Shown here one piece after another: positions 9,068-12,929 of a stretch of 12,929 nt of DNA. Position 1 is the first letter of the stretch, and every line of letters starts with the position of its first letter. The stretch spans positions 1 through 12,929 of the forward strand of contig RGYX01000007.1 of assembly GCA_010031845.1 (NCBI GenBank). Reading direction: 5' to 3'. The notes under the pieces are model-generated. The model ran no database searches and had not been told where the DNA came from. It saw only the letters and a list, made by a program, of their open reading frames with translations. A program made the position numbers and the translations under genes. The DNA comes from Verrucomicrobiota bacterium. GTDB taxonomy: Bacteria > Verrucomicrobiota > Verrucomicrobiia > Methylacidiphilales > Verrucolacustridaceae.

Positions 9068-11383
9068 GTGATTGATGGTCAACCTAACCAGCCCCAAACG
9101 GCTTACGGCTATGGATATGGTTACGGAACAGCAAGTTCCAATGAATCCTCTTTTCATGTAAACGATCTTTGGCGGGTCATCAAGAATCGTTGGCCTACCT
9201 CGGTCACAATTCTTGTTCTGGTTATGGTCACCGGGTATGTGGTGACCAAGCTTCAGCCGAAAATCTATGAATCCTCGGCCGTTCTGAGGGTGGAGAAAGA
9301 GAACCGCGATCTTCAGGTCTTTCAGGCCACAATGGACGGTTTCGATCCCATTTTCTTTCAAACGGAATTCGAAATGATTCAGAGCAAAAAGGTCCTCTAT
9401 CCTGTCATTCAGAAGTTGGATATTGCGGGGCGGTTGGCCAAGCAGATGGAACTCCCGGAAGGCTCACTCAGTGACGATCAGGCCTTCCAGATCTTCCGAA
9501 AAAGCAATCTCGAGGTCCGCCCCTTTCGTAACACCAAGCTGATTGAAATTGTGTGCACCAGTCAGAAGCCCGAGGAGGCGGCCCTTTTTGCCAACACCAT
9601 CGCCGATGCCTACGAAGAGACCCGGCGCAATGAAATCAGTGGAAGAAGCGACGCCGGATTGAAGGCGTTGGAAGGCGAGGTGGAAAAACAAAAAAAACTT
9701 GTTTCGGAGTCAGCCGCGAAAATCGAGAAGTTGCGAAAAGAGCTGAAGATCGATGAATTGCCGGGTGCCTCCGCCCAGGTCCAGTCCACCACGTTGGCGG
9801 ATATGGAGATCCAGAGGAAGGAAACCCAACTGAGTGAGTTAAGGGCAGACATGATCTCCCGCAAGGTGCGATTGGAAAAGGTGGCTGACCTCAGCATTGA
9901 GCAGCTTGAATCTACCCTGCCGGCACTCAATCTGGAGGACAGCACCACCGCGTCCACCAAGCAGCAGTATCTCCAAGCCTTGCAAAATGTGGCCCAAATG
10001 CAAAAGCAGGGGTATGGGAAAAAGCATCCGGAGATGGAGGCAGCCATCCGGGTGGTGACCGAGAGAAGAGATCAACTGAACAAGCTGATATCCGGAGTGC
10101 GTCGCGCCTTGTCCATTGATCTTAGCGTAGCCCAAGCCAAAGTGGAATCTTTGGAAAAAGAGGTCTCCGATTTGCGGGAGAAATTGCGAACGGACCGGAC
10201 GGATCGGCTGGCGCCCTATAATGAGGCTAGAAGGGATATGGAGACACAAAGCCAACTGCTGGACGTCCTAACCTCCCGATATCGCCAGCAGTCCGTTGAA
10301 TCGAAAATCGAAACACGTCCGGTTCAGATCGTGAATAAAGCGGAACCCTCCGTCCGTCCCATCAAGCCTAACCTCAAGCTCAACCTTGCCCTCAGCATGG
10401 TGGTGGGATTGGTTCTCGGGTTGAGCCTGGCCTTTTTCATTGAATATTTGGACACCAGCATCAAAACGATGGACGAAGTCGAAAAGTACCTTGGAGTGAG
10501 CGTCCTGGCTGTGATTCCTAAGGGAGCGAAGTTTCTTTCCATGGATGATCCGAGTTCCCGATTCGCCGAAGGATATAGAATTCTGAGCGCCAAACTGAAT
10601 CTGACCGGTTCCAGGGATATTGCTCGTTCCATTACCGTGTTAAGCGGCGGCCCGGGGGAGGGGAAGTCCACCACCTCGTTCAATCTGGCTTGGGTATGTG
10701 CGCAAAGTGGAATGAAAGTTCTGGTGATCGACGCTGATATACGCAGACCCACCATGCACAACGCCGTCGGTTTGGAAAACACCCTTGGTTTGGGTGAATG
10801 GCTCGCCGGGCAGGCTTCCCTGGATGAATTGATTCAGGCTACCTCGGTGCCGAACATGGAGATCCTTACCGCTGGGAGTCTCGGTCCCGATGAGCTGGGG
10901 GGGTTCAGTCGCGCGCGTTTCGGGTCACTTCTGGAGATCTGCCGGACCAACTATGACGTTATTGTTGTGGATTCCCCCCCCGTTTTGGGGATCAGTGACG
11001 CGTCGGTGGTTTGTCAGGAAGTGGATGTGACTCTGTTGCTGATTCAACACCGTCGATATCCCAGAAATGTTTCGATGCGGGCGAAGCGCGTAATTGATGA
11101 AGTCGGCGGCAAACTGTTCGGGGTGATTCTCAATAACGTGAACATCAAAACAGATGATAACTACTATTACTACGCGGGATATTCGACCCAGTATGGTTAC
11201 AAGCGACGGGTCCCCCGGGGGAAAAAGAGGGCTGAAACCCCTTCTTCTCCTGCCGCGGCGCAGACGGAAGTCCCTCCGGTTGACTCAACCACTGTCGTGT
11301 CAGGGGCTGACCCAATTTCCCCGTATGAGGAAGCGCCCAAGGTTACCTATATCCGTCCGCCGCAGGAAGAAGACCGGTTCTAG
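9068..11383 (+). CDS. Polysaccharide co-polymerase / BY-type tyrosine autokinase (Wzc-like fusion)
   Basis: Inner-membrane protein coupling a Wzz chain-length domain to a cytoplasmic bacterial tyrosine kinase, used to control polymer length and export. It has 771 residues. Order: a YG-repeat head (13-20), TM1 about 43-61, a Wzz domain to about 185, a long periplasmic coiled-coil region (195-400), a GNVR-type region with PVQIVNKAEPSVRPIKPN before TM2 (439-458), then the kinase with Walker A GGPGEGKST (527-535), Walker A' IDADIRRP (554-561) and Walker B VIVVDSPP (631-638). A tyrosine cluster (Y699-Y702, Y705, Y709, Y711) follows, then a 60-residue proline-rich tail. The EX2RX2R oligomerisation motif is degenerate (E501, R504, S507). 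GTG 9068 is the first usable start after an in-frame TAA at 9056-9058; no clear ribosome-binding site is seen. The OPX gene begins 5 nt after its stop. Confidence 0.93.
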   Translation: MIDGQPNQPQTAYGYGYGYGTASSNESSFHVNDLWRVIKNRWPTSVTILVLVMVTGYVVTKLQPKIYESSAVLRVEKENRDLQVFQATMDGFDPIFFQTEFEMIQSKKVLYPVIQKLDIAGRLAKQMELPEGSLSDDQAFQIFRKSNLEVRPFRNTKLIEIVCTSQKPEEAALFANTIADAYEETRRNEISGRSDAGLKALEGEVEKQKKLVSESAAKIEKLRKELKIDELPGASAQVQSTTLADMEIQRKETQLSELRADMISRKVRLEKVADLSIEQLESTLPALNLEDSTTASTKQQYLQALQNVAQMQKQGYGKKHPEMEAAIRVVTERRDQLNKLISGVRRALSIDLSVAQAKVESLEKEVSDLREKLRTDRTDRLAPYNEARRDMETQSQLLDVLTSRYRQQSVESKIETRPVQIVNKAEPSVRPIKPNLKLNLALSMVVGLVLGLSLAFFIEYLDTSIKTMDEVEKYLGVSVLAVIPKGAKFLSMDDPSSRFAEGYRILSAKLNLTGSRDIARSITVLSGGPGEGKSTTSFNLAWVCAQSGMKVLVIDADIRRPTMHNAVGLENTLGLGEWLAGQASLDELIQATSVPNMEILTAGSLGPDELGGFSRARFGSLLEICRTNYDVIVVDSPPVLGISDASVVCQEVDVTLLLIQHRRYPRNVSMRAKRVIDEVGGKLFGVILNNVNIKTDDNYYYYAGYSTQYGYKRRVPRGKKRAETPSSPAAAQTEVPPVDSTTVVSGADPISPYEEAPKVTYIRPPQEEDRF

Positions 11384-11388
11384 AGATT

Positions 11389-12084
11389 TTGAAGATTCCC
11401 TATCTCATTCTTTGTCTTGGATTCGGTTTGGCGATGGAGACTTTTGCCCAGTCCTTAACCTTAAGCGGTGGCGGTGCCTCTGCCTTTGAGACCAATGTTG
11501 CCTCCACGCCAGTCCCCCCGCGTTTACCCGACCCCATGTCCGGTTCCGTCTCCGGCACCCCGGTTCAGGCTCCTGAAAACGGGACTGCGGGACTGGACGT
11601 CAGCGATCTCCTTCGGATTGGCGATACCATCATTATTCGACTGACCGGAGTGCCCACGGCGGATCAGGGCATCTTTGAGGTGAAAATCGATGAGAGTGGG
11701 AAAATCTCCATGCCTTACATTGGCAGCCTATCGGCGGCCAATGCCACGACCGTTCAACTCAAGAAACAGATCGAGGCCACGTACATCAAGCAGGAGATCT
11801 TTACCAATCCCAACGTTACCGTGGACCTTAAGGAACAACGTTTCGTCGATGTGACCGGGGAGGTGCGCATGCCGCAACGTGTTCCCTACACTAAGGATCT
11901 AACGGCCATGGGTGCCGTGGCCGCTTGCGGGGGATTCACCGATTTTGCCAATCGGCGCAAAGTCAAATTGACCCAGGGAGGCGTCACCCGGGAATTCAAC
12001 GCCAAGGAAATCCAGGCTGATCAGGGGCGGGACATCAAGCTAACTCCCAACGACAAAATCCAGGTGGACCGGAGCATCTTTTGA
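11389..12084 (+). CDS. Short Wza-type polysaccharide export (OPX) protein
   Basis: Periplasmic/outer-membrane export protein that works with the Wzc-like kinase. It has 231 residues against about 380 for E. coli Wza. A signal peptide (1-20, ending AMETFA before QS) is followed by a low-complexity linker (21-68), a polysaccharide export domain (69-150, with DLLRIGDTIIIRL and MPYIGSL) and one SLBB-like domain (152-231, VTGEVRMPQRVPY). C9 is not in a lipobox, so it is not obviously a lipoprotein, and the protein stops at the SLBB domain without a C-terminal amphipathic helix. TTG 11389 is the first possible start after an in-frame TGA at 11326-11328, and later starts would lose the signal peptide. 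It starts 5 nt after the kinase stop, and its own stop overlaps the nadD start (TTGA). Confidence 0.9.
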   Translation: MKIPYLILCLGFGLAMETFAQSLTLSGGGASAFETNVASTPVPPRLPDPMSGSVSGTPVQAPENGTAGLDVSDLLRIGDTIIIRLTGVPTADQGIFEVKIDESGKISMPYIGSLSAANATTVQLKKQIEATYIKQEIFTNPNVTVDLKEQRFVDVTGEVRMPQRVPYTKDLTAMGAVAACGGFTDFANRRKVKLTQGGVTREFNAKEIQADQGRDIKLTPNDKIQVDRSIF

Positions 12085-12518
12085 GTCGGCGGATCGCCTT
12101 GTTCGGCGGGAGCTTCGATCCGTTCCATGTTGGCCATTTTCTCCTGGCTCAAAAAGTCTGGGAGGAGTTCCGGCCGCATCGGGTCGTTTTTCTTCCATGT
12201 GCCCAGTCCCCCCTGAAACAGCATCCGCCCAAGGCGACGGATTCTGTGAGGCTCCAATGTTTAAGGCGGGGTCTTCATGATTTCCCATGGGCGGAAGTTT
12301 CTGACTGGGAAATTCGGCAGCAAGGAGCATCGTATTCCATTGACACCGTCCTCCATTGGAAAGATTTATACCCCGGTTTCGGCTTGGATTGGATCCTCGG
12401 ATCAGACCAGTGGGCTCAGATCCGCCACTGGAGAAAATATCGGGATCTCGGCAAGTTGGTGCGTTTCCTGGTATTTCCCAGGCCGCTTCTTCCCAGGCAG
12501 ATGGCTGGCCCGTTTTGA
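12081..12518 (+). CDS. nadD: Nicotinate-nucleotide adenylyltransferase, N-terminal 145 codons before an in-frame UGA
   Basis: NadD joins nicotinate mononucleotide to AMP in NAD biosynthesis and is normally essential. The frame starting at TTG 12081 gives GGSFDPFHVGH at 9-19 (nucleotidyltransferase motif with HVGH), LGSDQWAQIRHWRKY at 106-120 (the GSD and W residues typical of the family) and RFLVFPRP at 128-135, then stops at TGA 12516-12518. The second conserved motif, expected soon after, is found in the +1 frame immediately downstream (separate entry), so the gene appears frameshifted near 12478-12516. Read across a +1 shift at the TTTT run (12513-12516), the product would be 181 residues, near the low end for the family. 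The start overlaps the OPX stop by 4 nt with GGAG just upstream. Real decay, a sequence error and recoding are all possible. Confidence 0.85.
   Translation: MSRRIALFGGSFDPFHVGHFLLAQKVWEEFRPHRVVFLPCAQSPLKQHPPKATDSVRLQCLRRGLHDFPWAEVSDWEIRQQGASYSIDTVLHWKDLYPGFGLDWILGSDQWAQIRHWRKYRDLGKLVRFLVFPRPLLPRQMAGPF
12510..12518 (+). other. Putative +1 frameshift site (CC-CG-TTT-TGA context)
   Basis: The zero-frame codons read CCG TTT TGA. Slipping one base forward, tRNA-Phe on TTT can re-pair perfectly with TTT in the +1 frame and the next codon becomes GAT, which starts the missing NadD motif. The geometry matches the prfB site (CTT TGA). Against recoding, there is no strong Shine-Dalgarno-like stimulator just upstream, and the run of four T is also a classic place for an indel error. 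Confidence 0.35.
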
Positions 12519-12627
12519 TCTTTCGGCCAGTGAGATCCGCCAGCGCCTTAAGAGAGGCCGTGGCGTGAAGGGAATGGTTCTTCCGGAGGTGGAACAAATC
12601 ATTCACCGGAGCAGGAGTTACCGCTAA
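12517..12627 (+). pseudogene. nadD: Frame-displaced C-terminal segment of NadD
   Basis: Thirty-six codons in the +1 frame relative to the N-terminal part, ending at TAA 12625-12627. They encode DLSASEIRQRLKRGRG and then VLPEVEQII, which match the conserved C-terminal ISS-T-IR motif (contacting the nucleotide) and the closing helix of NadD proteins. There is no start codon or ribosome-binding site of its own, and the stop overlaps the rsfS start by one base, as expected of the true 3' end of nadD. The type 'pseudogene' is used only for lack of a better label: conservation of this segment argues that the gene is recently broken, recoded or misread, not long decayed. Confidence 0.7.
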
Positions 12628-12929
12628 TGGAGGAGGCAATCGTTTTGGCAAAAAAGTGCCGGGAGTTGGCGGAAAACAAGAAAGCTCACCATCCTGTCAT
12701 TCTGGATCTGCGGGAGGTTGGTGGTCCGGCTGACCTTTTTCTGGTGGTTTCTGGCGATAGCGAGCCTCATCTCAAGGCCATCGCGGGAGAAATTGAAAGA
12801 GGGGTCAAAGAGATCCTGGGAAGGAGACCCTTTCGGATTTCAGGAAATTCCGCCAGCCAGTGGATCATCCTCGATTACGGGGATATCTTAGTCCATGTCA
12901 TGAACTCCGCCCGAAGGGAATTTTATCGC
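12627..12929 (+). CDS. rsfS: Ribosomal silencing factor RsfS (iojap family), 3' end beyond window
   Basis: RsfS binds ribosomal protein uL14 on the large subunit and blocks subunit joining, lowering translation under starvation. The 101 visible residues show the family pattern: an N-terminal helix, VILDLREVGGPADLFLVVSGDSE at 24-46 (family usually LDLR..S..TDYFVI..G.S), then WIILDYGDILVHVMNSARREFY at 79-100 (family WVLLDYGDVVVHIF....REFY). Family members are about 105-120 residues, so nearly the whole gene is present. The usual TDYF is ADLF here. ATG 12627 overlaps the nadD TAA by one base (TAATG), with AGGAG at 12613-12617, nine bases upstream. nadD-rsfS is a common gene pair in bacteria, which supports both calls. 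Confidence 0.93.
   Translation, partial: MEEAIVLAKKCRELAENKKAHHPVILDLREVGGPADLFLVVSGDSEPHLKAIAGEIERGVKEILGRRPFRISGNSASQWIILDYGDILVHVMNSARREFYR

Noticed and set aside
9104..9127. YG-coding repeat as a simple-sequence phase-variation tract
   Set aside because: The codons for Tyr and Gly vary within the repeat, so the DNA is not a uniform tandem repeat prone to slippage.

Overview
The window reads as chromosomal DNA of a Gram-negative (diderm) bacterium. An outer-membrane beta-barrel protein, a Wza-type polysaccharide export protein and a Wzz/tyrosine-kinase inner-membrane protein all require two membranes. The protein styles (a CorA, NtrB, NtrC chain and an export cluster leading into nadD-rsfS) would suit the Verrucomicrobiota/PVC group, but that placement is a tentative inference from gene content; no rRNA or marker gene here settles it. 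Eleven genes are recognised, two of them cut by the window ends. No tRNA, rRNA, CRISPR array, insertion sequence or phage gene was seen.

Layout. On the minus strand, positions 1-2139 hold gpmI (cofactor-independent phosphoglycerate mutase) followed 25 nt later by a phosphoglycolate-phosphatase-like HAD hydrolase that runs off the left edge. A 93-nt divergent gap separates them from a plus-strand series that fills the rest of the window. The first plus-strand block (2233-7507) is tightly packed: corA, a soluble PAS histidine kinase, an NtrC-type sigma54-dependent response regulator, and a polytopic GT-C-like membrane protein. Its spacings are 19 nt, an 8-nt overlap and a 4-nt overlap, so it is probably one translationally coupled operon.

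After an AT-rich 127-nt gap, the only sizeable plus-strand gap, comes a polysaccharide export block: an outer-membrane barrel, a Wzz/BY-kinase fusion and a short Wza/OPX protein. This block runs without a break into nadD (overlapping the OPX stop) and rsfS (1-nt overlap), so export genes and housekeeping genes appear to share a transcript. No polymerase, flippase or cytoplasmic glycosyltransferase is present, so the block looks like the export and control module of a system whose assembly genes lie elsewhere.

The most interesting points are four. (1) The OPX protein is short, is not a lipoprotein and has no membrane-spanning C-terminal helix, while a beta-barrel is encoded two genes upstream; this suggests a split export channel. 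(2) nadD is interrupted by UGA at a UUU-UGA site resembling the +1 slippage site of prfB, with the C-terminal motif continuing in the +1 frame. (3) The BY-kinase has unusual tyrosine arrangements and a degenerate EX2RX2R motif. (4) An NtrB/NtrC pair sits directly beside the export genes. Five of the eleven genes use GTG or TTG starts.
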